Source: Salinigranum halophilum (lineage in GTDB: Archaea; Halobacteriota; Halobacteria; Halobacteriales; Haloferacaceae). From it: a DNA stretch of 64,000 bases. How positions within the stretch are numbered: the first letter of the stretch is position 1; each line of letters begins with the position of its first letter. Positions 33,636-42,769 of this stretch are shown one piece after another. The stretch spans positions 1-64,000 of the forward strand of contig NZ_SSNL01000004.1 of assembly GCF_007004735.1 (NCBI RefSeq), written 5' to 3'. The translations under genes and the position numbers were made by a program. The notes under the pieces were generated by a model. It had not been told where the DNA came from and searched no databases. It saw nothing but the letters and a program-made list of their open reading frames with translations.

Positions 33636-34838
33636 TTACAGCACCCCGACGTCCCGGAGCAGTCGGACGGTCCCTTCGAGGTCCGAGAGTTGTGTCAGGT
33701 CTAACCCCTGGGGTGGGTTCAATTCGTCGATACTCGGTAGCTCCCCGATGGGGTCGACCCCGGAGACGAGCGGGTACTCGAACGTCGTCCGTGCGAAGTA
33801 GTCCTGGGCTTCAGCCGAAAGGAGGTGCCGAACGAAGTTCGACGCCAGCGTCCGGTCCTCGGCGGTGTCCATGACGAGCGCGCCGGCGACGTTGAAGATG
33901 GCACCGGCGTCGCCCTCGGTGAACGCCGTCGAGATGGGGGCGTTCGGTCGCCCCGCGAGGACCCGCTGGATGTAGTAGTGGTTCGCGAAGCCGGCGTTTA
34001 TCTCCCCGTCGGCGACCGCTTGCGAGACGAGGAACTCGTCGGAGAACTCCTGGACGCCGAGTTCTTGCATCCCTTCGAGCCACGCGCGCGTCTCTTCCTC
34101 GCCGTTGAGGACGCGCATCGCCGTGATGAACGCCTGGAACGACGAGTACGTCGGCGCCCAGCCGATGGAGTCGCGGAGCGCCTCCGTCTCGGGGAACGCG
34201 AAGATGTCGTCGGGGACGTCCGCGTCGGAGAGACTGTCGGTGTTGTACGGGATGGTCCGCGCACGACCCGAGGTGCCGACCCACTGGCCGTCGGGGTCGT
34301 GGAACTCCGCGCGGACTAAGTCGAGCACTTCCTGCGGGAGTTCGACCGTCCGACCGGCGTCCTTCAGCGCGCCGAGCGCCCCGGCGTTCACCGAGAAGAA
34401 GACGTCCGCGGGGGAGTTGCCCCCCTCGGTCTGAATCTGGTTCACCAGGTCCGAGGCCGAGTTGTACCGGGGACGGACCGTGAAGTCGGGGTAGAGCTCC
34501 TCGATGTAGCTGATGAGTTCGCCGACGAGCGCTTCGCCGCGGCCGGAGTAGAGGGTGAGTTCGCCGGAGAGCTCCGGCATCTCGCGCATCGAGACGCCGC
34601 CGGAGAGCTGACGGTCGCCGAACGGGGAGCGGCCGGACCCGATCTGTCCGACGGCGGCATCACCACCGCCGCCGCCGCCGCCACCGCCACCACCGTCACC
34701 GCCGGTACTCTCGGTCGCGGTGCCGTCTTCATTACCGCCGCCCTGTCCGCCACACCCCGCGACCGACGCAACGCCGACGGCCGAGGCGACTGCGAGGAAC
34801 TGACGTCGACTTCGACCTGGGTTCGAATCGTCGCTCAT
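33636..34838 (-). CDS. Ferric-iron ABC transporter substrate-binding lipoprotein
   Basis: The 400-aa receptor has a Tat signal RRQFLAVASAVG and a lipobox VAGC (Cys29), so it is exported folded and lipid-anchored outside the cell. A poly-Gly linker (about residues 45-60) encoded by GGC/GGT repeats follows. The binding domain begins ELTLYSGRGEALVGELI, typical of FbpA/HitA-like periplasmic iron-binding proteins, with PADVFFSVNAGALGAL and NSPADVF blocks. An inverted-repeat operator sits 8-23 bp before the ATG. It is the first gene of the importer operon. Confidence 0.9.
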   Translation of the reverse strand: MSDDSNPGRSRRQFLAVASAVGVASVAGCGGQGGGNEDGTATESTGGDGGGGGGGGGGGDAAVGQIGSGRSPFGDRQLSGGVSMREMPELSGELTLYSGRGEALVGELISYIEELYPDFTVRPRYNSASDLVNQIQTEGGNSPADVFFSVNAGALGALKDAGRTVELPQEVLDLVRAEFHDPDGQWVGTSGRARTIPYNTDSLSDADVPDDIFAFPETEALRDSIGWAPTYSSFQAFITAMRVLNGEEETRAWLEGMQELGVQEFSDEFLVSQAVADGEINAGFANHYYIQRVLAGRPNAPISTAFTEGDAGAIFNVAGALVMDTAEDRTLASNFVRHLLSAEAQDYFARTTFEYPLVSGVDPIGELPSIDELNPPQGLDLTQLSDLEGTVRLLRDVGVL

Positions 34839-34845
34839 ACATTGA

Positions 34846-34861
34846 TTTAGGCCCGCCTAAA
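34846..34861. promoter_or_regulatory. Putative iron-responsive operator, ABC importer
   Basis: TTTAGGCCCGCCTAAA is a perfect inverted repeat (7-bp arms, 2-bp centre), located 8 bp upstream of the receptor start codon. The TATA-like string TATTTAGG lies just upstream on the minus strand. The half-site TTAGG resembles DtxR/Idr-family sites, and that assignment is from memory of the family. Binding here would cover the transcription start. Confidence 0.7.
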
Positions 34862-34905
34862 ACCTAAATACCTACCGGTTTCGCCGGCTTCGTCTCCCGA
34901 CGACC

Positions 34906-36063
34906 CTAGTCGTCCGCCGGCGCGGGCTGTGGCTCGACGGCCGCCAGCGCGTCGAGACACGCGAGCCAGTCGCGCATATACTCGCCGCAGTGGTTCAAGA
35001 ATGCGCCGTTGTTCAGGTCGGAGAAGTCGCCCTCGGCGAGTCGGTCGGCCATCGCGCGGAACGCCTCGGCGTAGGAGGTGGCGTCGTCACCGACCTCGTC
35101 GACGTACTCCCAGAGGTGTTCGTTGAGTTCGAGGCCGGGAACCTCGTTGTTCAGGTCGTCGAACGTCGGCCGGGGGGCCTTGTTGTGCTCACAGAGCGGG
35201 AAGCCCGAGAGCACGTCGTGACCGAGGAGGTCCGCGGCGCGCTTCAAGAAGACGCCCGACCAGATGTCGTCGAAGCGGCCGACGTCCCACGCGTTGTCGT
35301 CCATCGGGAGCTGGTAGAACGCGGGGACCACCTCGCGGCGGAACGCGAGGTTCATCGAGCAGACGGTGAGATACTGGCCCGGGTCGGCGACGAAGTCGCC
35401 GGTGAAGTGGTCTCTCGTCGTTCGGGTCTGTGCCTGTCCCCGCAGGTCGCCGTCCATCAGGATGCGGACGGCGTCGAGGTCGGGCACGTTGGTCCACAGC
35501 CCCTGTGAGGCGACGACGTAGTCGACGTCCGTGACACCTCGTTCGACCGTCTCGTCCATGGCGGCGTAGGGGTACCCGCGGGGGTAGAGGCCGTGGTCGT
35601 CGAACGCCTGGTAGAGGACGTTCACCCAGTGCTCGTCGGACCGAACGGATTCGACCTCACCCTCGAACGCGAGGTTGGCCATGTGCCGCCCGAAGAAGTC
35701 CCACTCCTCGTGCGGCAGGGTGTCGTCGTCGATGAAGACGCCGTACGCGAAGTCGTTCGCCCACAGGTACAACAGCCCGAAACTCGTCTGGGCGTGACTC
35801 GCCGCCGGGACGAGGTGGGAGAACTCCGACACCCCGTGGGCTTCGAACCACTCCTCACGACGGCTGCCGTCGAACACCTCGCCGGCGACGTCGAGGTCGG
35901 CGAGCATCTCGGTCATCGCCTCGCTGTCGCAGAAGTCCTCCGTCACGAGGACGAAGAAGAGGCGGTCGGTGTCGAATCCGTGATGTCGGGCGTTCTCCAC
36001 GTAGGCCCGCACGCACTCGTACTCTCTGATGGTTGGGACGACGACGCAGATGTCCTGACTCAT
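34906..36063 (-). CDS. RGP/GT75-like protein (UDP-arabinopyranose mutase / glucan-protein synthase family)
   Basis: The 385-aa cytosolic protein matches the reversibly glycosylated polypeptide family. It opens ICVVVPTIREYECVRAYVE and has the nucleotide-sugar binding acidic motif YGVFIDDDTLP (near residue 120). Downstream blocks include RDHFTGDFVADPGQYLTVCSMNLAFRREV and RFDDIWSGVFLKRAADLLGHDVLSGFPL. Plant relatives interconvert UDP-arabinose forms or become self-glycosylated, and archaeal roles are unknown. The start MSQDICVVVPT (36063) was chosen over an upstream ATG because an operator lies between them. It is followed by the importer operon, which has the same operator, so both are probably iron-controlled. 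Confidence 0.75.
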   Translation of the reverse strand: MSQDICVVVPTIREYECVRAYVENARHHGFDTDRLFFVLVTEDFCDSEAMTEMLADLDVAGEVFDGSRREEWFEAHGVSEFSHLVPAASHAQTSFGLLYLWANDFAYGVFIDDDTLPHEEWDFFGRHMANLAFEGEVESVRSDEHWVNVLYQAFDDHGLYPRGYPYAAMDETVERGVTDVDYVVASQGLWTNVPDLDAVRILMDGDLRGQAQTRTTRDHFTGDFVADPGQYLTVCSMNLAFRREVVPAFYQLPMDDNAWDVGRFDDIWSGVFLKRAADLLGHDVLSGFPLCEHNKAPRPTFDDLNNEVPGLELNEHLWEYVDEVGDDATSYAEAFRAMADRLAEGDFSDLNNGAFLNHCGEYMRDWLACLDALAAVEPQPAPADD

Positions 36064-36074
36064 TACCTCCGCAT

Positions 36075-36092
36075 TTTTAGGCCGCCCTAAAA
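36075..36092. promoter_or_regulatory. Putative iron-responsive operator, RGP-like gene
   Basis: TTTTAGGCCGCCCTAAAA has perfect 7-bp arms around a 4-bp centre. It matches the operator at 34846 in 14 of the shared 16 positions. It lies 12-29 bp upstream of the start codon at 36063, the same placement as in the importer operon. Confidence 0.7.
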
Positions 36093-36210
36093 TATCTATT
36101 GATTGCACGCGTGCGCGCCTCGCGAGTGGCGTCGGCCGCGACACCCAGTCCGAACCTCGACGTCGGCACCGCTCTGTCTCTCGGTTTCGGCTCGTGATGG
36201 AGCAATCGAC

Positions 36211-38580
36211 TCAGTCGTCGCCGGTCAGCGACTCGAGTAACCGCACCGCCGGCTCCTTCGCGAGCGGTTCGTTCGCGTTCCCACAGTGTGGCGACTGGAC
36301 GCAGGCCGGACAGCCGTCGTGACAGCCACAGCCGTCGATGAGCCGAGCCGTCCGCGTCATGAGTTCCTCCACCGACTCGTAGCCGCTCTCGGTCAGACCG
36401 ACCCCTCCGGGGTGCCCGTCGTAGATGAAGACCGTCGAGCGGTCGGTGTGTGGGTGGTACGGCGTCGACAGCCCCCCGATGTCCGCGCGGTCACAGAGCA
36501 AGTGGAGCGGGAAGAGCGATATCATCCCGTGTTCGGCGGCGTGGATACCGCCGTTGAACCCCGTCTCACCGCCGATTTCGCGCATCTCCGCTTCGACGTC
36601 GAGCGGGACGGTAAAGTACAGCGCCTTCGTCCGGAGCGTCGTCTCGGGCAGGTCGAGCGCCTCCTGGCCGAGGGTCGTCCCCTGGCGGGCATCGCGCCGT
36701 TCGTACCCCGTAATCTGCTTCCGCATCGTGATGTCGGCGAACACCACGTCGACGTCGGGACGTGCCGTGAGCGGCTTCGACGTGCGGTCGCGCTCGACGG
36801 TCACCTGTTTGTCGTGTCGGACACGGGTGTAGTAGTCCGCCCACGTCCGTTCGAGGGTGGCGACGTCCCGGTCGAGGTCGAGCTTCGAAACCTCGTACGT
36901 CGTCCCCTGATGGTGGTAGATAGCTCCCGGATGCGCGTCGCGGAGCGCGTCGTCGAACGCGAGCGAAGCGACAACCTCGTTCGAGCGCGCGTCCAACAGA
37001 TCGACCTCGCGGTCGGAGATGGTCCGGAGGCTCATCTCGTGTTGGGGGCTTTCGCTCCCCGAGTGAATCCACCGCATCCCGTCGGGCGTCTGTCTACGCT
37101 CCAGCCGTCCCTCCTCCGTCAGTCGAGCGACGACGTCCGGGAACGACTCGCCGAACACCGCTTCGTCAGCGGGCGAGAGCCAGCTCTCGGCGGCGGCGCT
37201 GGCGACGTGTCCCGGGAGGAGATAGTCGTTCTCGGGGTCGGTCACGGCCCGCTCGGGGTCGCCGTCGAAGAAGTCCTCCGGGGAGTTCATGAGGTACTGG
37301 TCGAGCTGGTCCTCCCCGCCGACGAGGACGACGAGCGCGGGGTCGTCACCGCGGCCTGCCCGCCCCGCGCGCTGGTGGGTCGACATCCGGGTTCCGGGGT
37401 AGCCGTCGAGCAACACCGCGTCGAGCCCGCCGACGTCGACGCCCACTTCGAGAGCGTTCGTCGACCAGACGCCCCGGAGGTCCCCGGCGTGGAGGGCCGC
37501 CTCCAGCTGTCGACGGCGGTCGTGAGTGAGTGCGGCCTGATACGCCGCCACCTTCCCCGCGAGGTCGTGTTCACCCCGCTCTCGGAGGGCTGAGGCGGTC
37601 TCCGTCGCGTAGCGTTCGGCGGTCTGTCGCGCCCGGGTGAACGCGAGCGTCTGGTACCCCGTCGCGACGAGGTCGACGAGGAGGTTCTTCGTCTCGACGT
37701 GCGACGACCGCCGTCGACGTCCCGTCGACGAGGTCGACTCGTCGCGGCTCGACCGCCGTCGACCGCTCCCCTCCCCGTCCTCGTACTCGGGGGGGTTCCA
37801 GAACAGCCAGTGGCGCGGTCCGGTCCCCGAGGCGTCGGTGTCGACGAGTTCGTACGTCTCTTCGGCCTGGCCGGTCACCCGCGCGGCGTGTTCGACGGGG
37901 TTGCCGATGGTCGCCGAACAGCAGACGAACTGCGGGTCGGCGTCGAACCGCTCGCAGGCGCGAGCGAGGCGTCGGAGGACGAGCGCGACGTGACTCCCGA
38001 AGACGCCGCGGTACTGGTGGACCTCGTCGACGACGACCAGTTCGAGCGAGGAGAAGAACCACTCCCAGAGTCGCCCCGCGTGGGGGAGGAGGGCGTAGTG
38101 GACCATGTCGGGGTTCGAGAGCAAGAACGTTGGCATCGCGTCGCGCACGTCCCGCTTTTCGGCCTTGGAGAGCCGTCCGGTGTACTGGTCGACCGAGACG
38201 CGCGAGCCGAACCCCAGCCCGTGTGCGAGGTCCGTGAGCGTCTCGGTCTGGTCGGCGACGAGCGCGTTCTGTGGCCCGAGATACAGTGTGCGGCCGCCGT
38301 GGTCCATGGCGCGCTCGAACGCCGGGACGGTGTACGCGAGGCTCTTCCCCGAGGCCGTCTGGGTGGCGAGCACGACGTTCTTCCCGTCGCGGACGGCCTC
38401 GATGGCCCGCGCCTGGTGGTCGTACAACCCGTCGATGCCTTCCTTCGAGAGCGCCGACGCCAGTCGCGGTTCGAGGTCGACGTCCGAAACGGAGGGGTCG
38501 CGGCCGGGGACCCGACGGTGGTCGCGAATCTGGCCCTGGTACGAGGGTCGGCTACGGAGCCACTCGATGAGGTCGTCCAC
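36211..38580 (-). CDS. MrfA/Hrq1-like superfamily-2 DNA helicase
   Basis: The 789-aa helicase has motif I ATQTASGKSLAY (near residue 75), DEVHQYRGVFGSH (motif II), CCSATIGNP (III), and HQRAGRAGRGDD (VI). An approximately 180-residue C-terminal DUF1998 domain carries the four-Cys zinc site CGCHDGCPACVQSPHCGN. Family members repair interstrand crosslinks or bulky lesions by 3'-5' unwinding. It starts with GTG at 38580. A Ser/Arg-rich insertion (about residues 272-295) sits between the two RecA domains. It stands alone, divergent from the DCC gene. Confidence 0.9.
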   Translation of the reverse strand: MDDLIEWLRSRPSYQGQIRDHRRVPGRDPSVSDVDLEPRLASALSKEGIDGLYDHQARAIEAVRDGKNVVLATQTASGKSLAYTVPAFERAMDHGGRTLYLGPQNALVADQTETLTDLAHGLGFGSRVSVDQYTGRLSKAEKRDVRDAMPTFLLSNPDMVHYALLPHAGRLWEWFFSSLELVVVDEVHQYRGVFGSHVALVLRRLARACERFDADPQFVCCSATIGNPVEHAARVTGQAEETYELVDTDASGTGPRHWLFWNPPEYEDGEGSGRRRSSRDESTSSTGRRRRSSHVETKNLLVDLVATGYQTLAFTRARQTAERYATETASALRERGEHDLAGKVAAYQAALTHDRRRQLEAALHAGDLRGVWSTNALEVGVDVGGLDAVLLDGYPGTRMSTHQRAGRAGRGDDPALVVLVGGEDQLDQYLMNSPEDFFDGDPERAVTDPENDYLLPGHVASAAAESWLSPADEAVFGESFPDVVARLTEEGRLERRQTPDGMRWIHSGSESPQHEMSLRTISDREVDLLDARSNEVVASLAFDDALRDAHPGAIYHHQGTTYEVSKLDLDRDVATLERTWADYYTRVRHDKQVTVERDRTSKPLTARPDVDVVFADITMRKQITGYERRDARQGTTLGQEALDLPETTLRTKALYFTVPLDVEAEMREIGGETGFNGGIHAAEHGMISLFPLHLLCDRADIGGLSTPYHPHTDRSTVFIYDGHPGGVGLTESGYESVEELMTRTARLIDGCGCHDGCPACVQSPHCGNANEPLAKEPAVRLLESLTGDD

Positions 38581-38663
38581 GGCGGGTGTGAGGGGGCGTG
38601 TGTCCTAACGGTTCTGGTCACTCTCGACGGCAGGGTTTTCATCACCTCGTCCCTAGCGCGACC

Positions 38664-39092
38664 ATGGTCGAGTACGACGCTGTCCTCGTGTACGACGGGG
38701 AGTGCCCCTACTGTTCCGTCGCGGCCCGCGCGCTCCGTCGCCTCCGAAAGATCGGAGCCGTCTCGTGGTACGACGAGGAGGCACAGGACGTCCTCCGCGC
38801 GCAGTTCGGCGAAACGCCCTTCTCGATGGTGCTCGTCGACCGCCGCCGCAACCGGGTGTACGCCGGGCGTTCGGCGGCCGAGGAACTGGCCGAGCGCGCC
38901 GGGACGCCCGGCCTCGTCAGCTCTCTCGTCCGAGACAGATACGACGATATCGCGCGGGCTGTCGGCCTCGCGAGCGGGCGCGGACGCGACCCCGACGACT
39001 ACCACGACGTCTACCCGCTCGCCGACGAGGCGGCGGCGCTGTTCGACGCGCTCGCGTCGCGCGCCGTCGACGAGGCCGCGACGCTCGCCTGA
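38664..39092 (+). CDS. DCC/DUF393 thioredoxin-like thiol-disulfide oxidoreductase
   Basis: The 142-aa protein has the signature LVYDGECPYCSVAARALR with a CxxC redox pair (residues 14-17), followed by VSWYDEEAQDVLRAQFG. The family is named for its DxxCxxC motif. A redox role in the cytosol is expected, and the partner is unknown. It is followed 1 bp later by the DUF123 gene, so they form a two-gene unit. Confidence 0.85.
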   Translation: MVEYDAVLVYDGECPYCSVAARALRRLRKIGAVSWYDEEAQDVLRAQFGETPFSMVLVDRRRNRVYAGRSAAEELAERAGTPGLVSSLVRDRYDDIARAVGLASGRGRDPDDYHDVYPLADEAAALFDALASRAVDEAATLA

Positions 39093-39093
39093 G

Positions 39094-39597
39094 ATGTGTG
39101 GGTCCGACGACCACGCCGACGAGACGCCGCGGGTCGTCCGCTACGGGCCCGACGACGACCTCGAACACGTCGTCGACGACCCCGCGAGCGGCGGGACCTA
39201 CGTCTTGGTCTTCGACCTCGCGACACCCACCTCCGTCGAGGTGGGCGCACTCGGCACGCACGAGCTTCCGGCGGGCGAGTACGCGTACGTGGGGAGCGCG
39301 TTCGGTGCGGGAGGGTTCGGCCGTGCCGAACGCCACCGCCGCAAGCTCGACGAGGCGTCGGGGACGGTCCACTGGCACGTCGACGCGCTCACCACGCGTC
39401 CCGAGACGTCGTTCGTCGTCGCCTACCTCCTGCCCGACGTCGACCTGGAGTGTGTGCTCGCACGGCGACTCCCCGCCGGGCCGCTGGACGGCTTCGGCTC
39501 GTCGGACTGTGACTGTCGCTCGCATCTGTCGAGCGTCGACGGAGAGGCCGTCGAGCGGACCATCAGAACCACTATCGGTTCCGTCGACTCGCCGTGA
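39094..39597 (+). CDS. DUF123/GIY-YIG-like nuclease-domain protein
   Basis: The 167-aa protein contains TYVLVFDLATP, LPAGEYAYVGSAFGAGGFGRAERHRRK, and VHWHVDALT, the pattern of the DUF123 family, which is distantly related to GIY-YIG endonucleases. Three Cys residues occur near the C-terminus (SSDCDCRSH and an earlier ECV). In archaea this domain also appears fused to endonuclease III, and here it is separate. The start at 39094 gives the shortest intergenic distance with the DCC gene. Confidence 0.82.
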   Translation: MCGSDDHADETPRVVRYGPDDDLEHVVDDPASGGTYVLVFDLATPTSVEVGALGTHELPAGEYAYVGSAFGAGGFGRAERHRRKLDEASGTVHWHVDALTTRPETSFVVAYLLPDVDLECVLARRLPAGPLDGFGSSDCDCRSHLSSVDGEAVERTIRTTIGSVDSP

Positions 39598-40049
39598 CTC
39601 AGCACCGAGAACCAGTCGCTCTCCGACGTTTCTTCTCTCCCCCCCCACGAACGCGAGGACGTGGGCATCGCCCTCGCGTTCGGGACTGTCGACCGTTCGG
39701 ACGTCCGTCCGTCCGGAAGCCGGGTGATTCCGGTGGTCGACGCGTCAGAGGCACCCCGGCATATGGACGATGGATGCATGGGGACTTTACCTCACCCCCT
39801 GTGCCCGATTTCAGAAGGTGAATTCACATATATAAAAACAACTTTTATTTATATATGAATACAGAATACGTTTTTCACAGCCGAACGGACTGGCGGATGA
39901 CAGGTCGGTGCCACCCCCCGTTCGCCCGGTGTGCGACCTCCGACGGTCGTCCGCACGACTGCTTGGAGTTCCAGCCGCTGACACGAACCGGAATACCACT
40001 ACACACGTCGACATAGGTTTATGACCGGAGACACCAGTACACGTAAGCG
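39598..40049. other. Intergenic stretch with AT-rich inverted repeat
   Basis: This 450-bp stretch shows no gene of haloarchaeal composition. An AT-rich imperfect hairpin lies at 39822-39858 (TTCACATATATAAAA paired with TTTTATTTATATATGAA). It could be a promoter, a terminator or a recombination scar. A TATA-like segment (GGTTTATG near 40017) precedes the wHTH gene at 40050. Confidence 0.5.
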
Positions 40050-40613
40050 ATGGTCGAGTCCGACACGCGCGAGCGAAACGAACACGGTCAGTTCGCCGAC
40101 CGCATCCCGGCACAGGAGGCGCTCGCGGTGTTCGAGGCCCGCGAGGACCGCGCCCGTCCCGTGACGGCCGGTGACGTCGCCGACGCGCTCGACTGTTCGC
40201 GGCGGACGGCGCACAACAAGCTCGGCGAACTCACAGAGCAGGGCATCGTCCGCACGCGGAAGGTCGGCGCGCGCAGTCGCGTCTGGTGGGTTCCCATCGA
40301 AGACACGTCGACCGCTCCCGACGCGACGCGCCGGCCGGCCGTCACCGACGCGGCCAACGACGTCGAACTCCCGGGCTCCGGGAAGATTCTCGAACGCCGG
40401 CGACAGGCGCTCCTCGCGGCGTACGACTACCTGAGCGAACACCCCGAGGCGAAGAAGGCCGACTTCCTGCGCGACGTCTTCCCCGACCACCGCGCGGAGT
40501 TCGAGTCCGCGGAGGGGTGGTGGAACGCCATCCAGCCCGCCCTGCGCGAACTCCCCGGAGTCGACCCCCCGAAAGAGCGCGGCCACATCTGGCACTACCT
40601 CGGCGGCGACTGA
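40050..40613 (+). CDS. Winged-helix transcriptional regulator
   Basis: The 187-aa protein has an N-terminal winged helix (about residues 20-80) with TAGDVADALDCSRRTAHNKLGELTEQGIVRTRKVGARSRVWWVP as helix-turn-helix plus wing. The second half contains a helical domain (RRQALLAAYDYLSEHPEAKKADFLRDVFPDHR, read in parts) ending HIWHYLGGD. The target genes are unknown. It precedes the Nramp-related transporter by 84 bp on the same strand and may regulate it. Confidence 0.8.
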   Translation: MVESDTRERNEHGQFADRIPAQEALAVFEAREDRARPVTAGDVADALDCSRRTAHNKLGELTEQGIVRTRKVGARSRVWWVPIEDTSTAPDATRRPAVTDAANDVELPGSGKILERRRQALLAAYDYLSEHPEAKKADFLRDVFPDHRAEFESAEGWWNAIQPALRELPGVDPPKERGHIWHYLGGD

Positions 40614-40697
40614 GTCGGCACGAGAGAGACGTACAGATTTATATCGCTCGCCTCGCCCGGTTGAGGTGTCGCGAAGTGACTGCCGACGGTACCTCGT

Positions 40698-42407
40698 ATG
40701 AATCCAGGAGAGTCGCCCTCCGACGCTGCCGACGACGCCGAGCCTGACGTCTACGCCTCGGAGGTCGAGGGCCGCCAGTACCGCGGCACGTCGTACATGC
40801 CGATGCCGTACGACGACCTCGTCGACGCCTCGGACACCGACGCCTACCCCGAGCGCGGCGAGGGCGGGTCGTTCAAGCTGCTCGACCTCCCGCGCGTCCC
40901 GAAACTCAGCCACGTCGTCGGCCCCTCGGCTATCATGCTCGGGGCCAGCCTCGGCAGCGGGGAGACACTCTTTTGGCCCGTCCTCATCGCCCAGGGCGGC
41001 TGGGCGCTGTACTGGGCGTTCTGGATCGGCGTCCTCACGCAGTTCTTCGTCAACACGGAGCTCCAGCGGTGGACCGTCGCCACCGGCGAGAGCGTCTTCC
41101 GCGCGTTCGACCGCGTGAGCCGCTTCTGGCCGCTCTTCTTCCTCCTCGCGGGGTTCGTGAGCCTCGGGTGGCCCGGCTGGGCGGCCAGCGCCGCACAGGT
41201 CGGCTCGTGGGCCTTCGGCCTCGCCGACTGGCAGCCACTGGGCATCGGGCTCATGGTCCTCATCTTCCTCTCCTACCAGCTCTCGCCGGTCATGTACAAC
41301 GTCGTCGAGGGCGCACAGTTCGTCCTCGTCGTCGTCTCCATCCTCGGCGCGGTCACCCTCGCCGTCGTGACGGGGTCGACCGGCCAACTCGCCAACCTGC
41401 CGGCCGGCGCGGTGGCCATCGGTACCATCCCCGCGGGGACCGACCTCGCCGTGTTCCTCGGCGGCCTCGCGTTCGCCGGTGCGGGCGGCTATCTCAACCT
41501 CTCACAGTCGCTGTGGGTCCGCGAGAAGGGGTACGGCATGGGCAACTACCAGGGCCGACTGAAGAACCCGCTCATCGGCGACGACCCCGAACCGATTCAA
41601 GAGGACGGGTTCACCTTCGAGCCGACGGAGGAGAACCTCCTCCGCTGGCGTGGCTGGTGGCGCGTCATCCAGCTCGAACACCTCCTCACGTTCGTCGTCG
41701 GGTTGCTCGTCGTGGCGACGATGCTGATGACCGTGGCCGCGGAGTTCGCCTCCGGCAGTGACGCGGCGGGCATCGACATGTGGCTCACCGTGGTCGTCCC
41801 GCAGCTATCGGGGACGGGACAGGTGCTGGTTCCCCTCGTGCTGTTCGTCGCGCTCTTTACCACCGAGTACGCCATCGTCGAGTCGTTCGTCCGCAACAGC
41901 GCAGACATCGTCTACGAGACCCACGGCCGACAGGCCGGCTGGTCGCTCCCGACGATCTTTCTCGTCACGCTCACGGCGTTCACGCTCTGGGGTGTGGTCA
42001 TCATCCTCCTCCCGTTCGACCAGCCCTTCTTCCTCCTCGTCGTCGGTGCCGCGATGTCGGGCGTGATGATGTGGCCGTACATCGCGCTCACGCTCGTCAT
42101 CAACACCACCCGACTCCCCCCGCACCTCCAGCCGGGCTGGATTCGCGTCGTGGCGATGTGGTGGGCGACCGGCTTCTTCGGCTACTTCAGCACGCTCCTC
42201 ATCGGGCGAACCCTCGCCCGCGACTTCGGTGTCGTCGCCTTCGAGACGGCACCCGGAATCGTCGGAAGCGGCCCCGCCGGCTACGTCCTCTGGCTCAGCT
42301 ACCTCGTCGTGCAGGCGTACACGGTCGCCGTGACCCTCCGTGCGAAGCGTGACGGGACGGACACGGCACGGGAGGCGGCCGACGTCGACCGCGGGTGGCT
42401 GTCGTGA
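40698..42407 (+). CDS. Nramp/APC-superfamily membrane transporter
   Basis: The 569-aa protein has about twelve transmembrane helices. The first reads PSAIMLGASLGSGETLFWPVL and later ones include ALFTTEYAIVESFVRNSADI. The fold resembles Nramp divalent-metal carriers, but the classical metal-binding DPGN and MPH motifs are not seen, so another cation or organic substrate is possible. A hydrophilic N-terminus of about 75 residues precedes TM1, and a long loop (residues 280-320) lies mid-protein. The stop overlaps the next gene by 4 bp if that gene starts at 42404. Confidence 0.65.
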   Translation: MNPGESPSDAADDAEPDVYASEVEGRQYRGTSYMPMPYDDLVDASDTDAYPERGEGGSFKLLDLPRVPKLSHVVGPSAIMLGASLGSGETLFWPVLIAQGGWALYWAFWIGVLTQFFVNTELQRWTVATGESVFRAFDRVSRFWPLFFLLAGFVSLGWPGWAASAAQVGSWAFGLADWQPLGIGLMVLIFLSYQLSPVMYNVVEGAQFVLVVVSILGAVTLAVVTGSTGQLANLPAGAVAIGTIPAGTDLAVFLGGLAFAGAGGYLNLSQSLWVREKGYGMGNYQGRLKNPLIGDDPEPIQEDGFTFEPTEENLLRWRGWWRVIQLEHLLTFVVGLLVVATMLMTVAAEFASGSDAAGIDMWLTVVVPQLSGTGQVLVPLVLFVALFTTEYAIVESFVRNSADIVYETHGRQAGWSLPTIFLVTLTAFTLWGVVIILLPFDQPFFLLVVGAAMSGVMMWPYIALTLVINTTRLPPHLQPGWIRVVAMWWATGFFGYFSTLLIGRTLARDFGVVAFETAPGIVGSGPAGYVLWLSYLVVQAYTVAVTLRAKRDGTDTAREAADVDRGWLS

Positions 42408-42769
42408 GACCGCAAGGCTCGACGAGCGACACCGTCGACCGCCTGTTCGCCGTCCTCGACGACCACCGGTACGTGATCTATCTCGGCGGGCTGAGCGCCG
42501 TCGTCCTCTCGCGGGCACTCGGCCCCGCATGGGTTCGGACACCCGTGTTCGTCGTCGCACTGACGCTGATGTGCACCACGTACCTCGCCGAACTCGACCG
42601 CCGGAGCACCGGAGTCGAGGCGGTGACGTTCGTCGTCGCCATCGCGGTCGCCGGCATCGCCGTCGGCGCGTTCGTCGTCGCCGAGGTGAGTCCCGTCGGT
42701 GGCTTCCTGTTCATCGCCGGCGGTGTCCTCTTCTTCCGCGCGGCCACGCGACGGAGCCAGCATGACTGA
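42404..42769 (+). CDS. Small four-helix membrane protein
   Basis: The 121-aa protein (GTG start at 42404, overlapping the transporter stop, or GTG at 42395) has four hydrophobic segments: YVIYLGGLSAVVLSRAL, PVFVVALTLMCTTYLA, VTFVVAIAVAGIAVGAFVVA, and VGGFLFIAGGVLFFRAA. It is probably translated with the transporter, and its role is unknown. The stop overlaps the next ATG by 8 bp. Confidence 0.65.
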   Translation: MRPQGSTSDTVDRLFAVLDDHRYVIYLGGLSAVVLSRALGPAWVRTPVFVVALTLMCTTYLAELDRRSTGVEAVTFVVAIAVAGIAVGAFVVAEVSPVGGFLFIAGGVLFFRAATRRSQHD

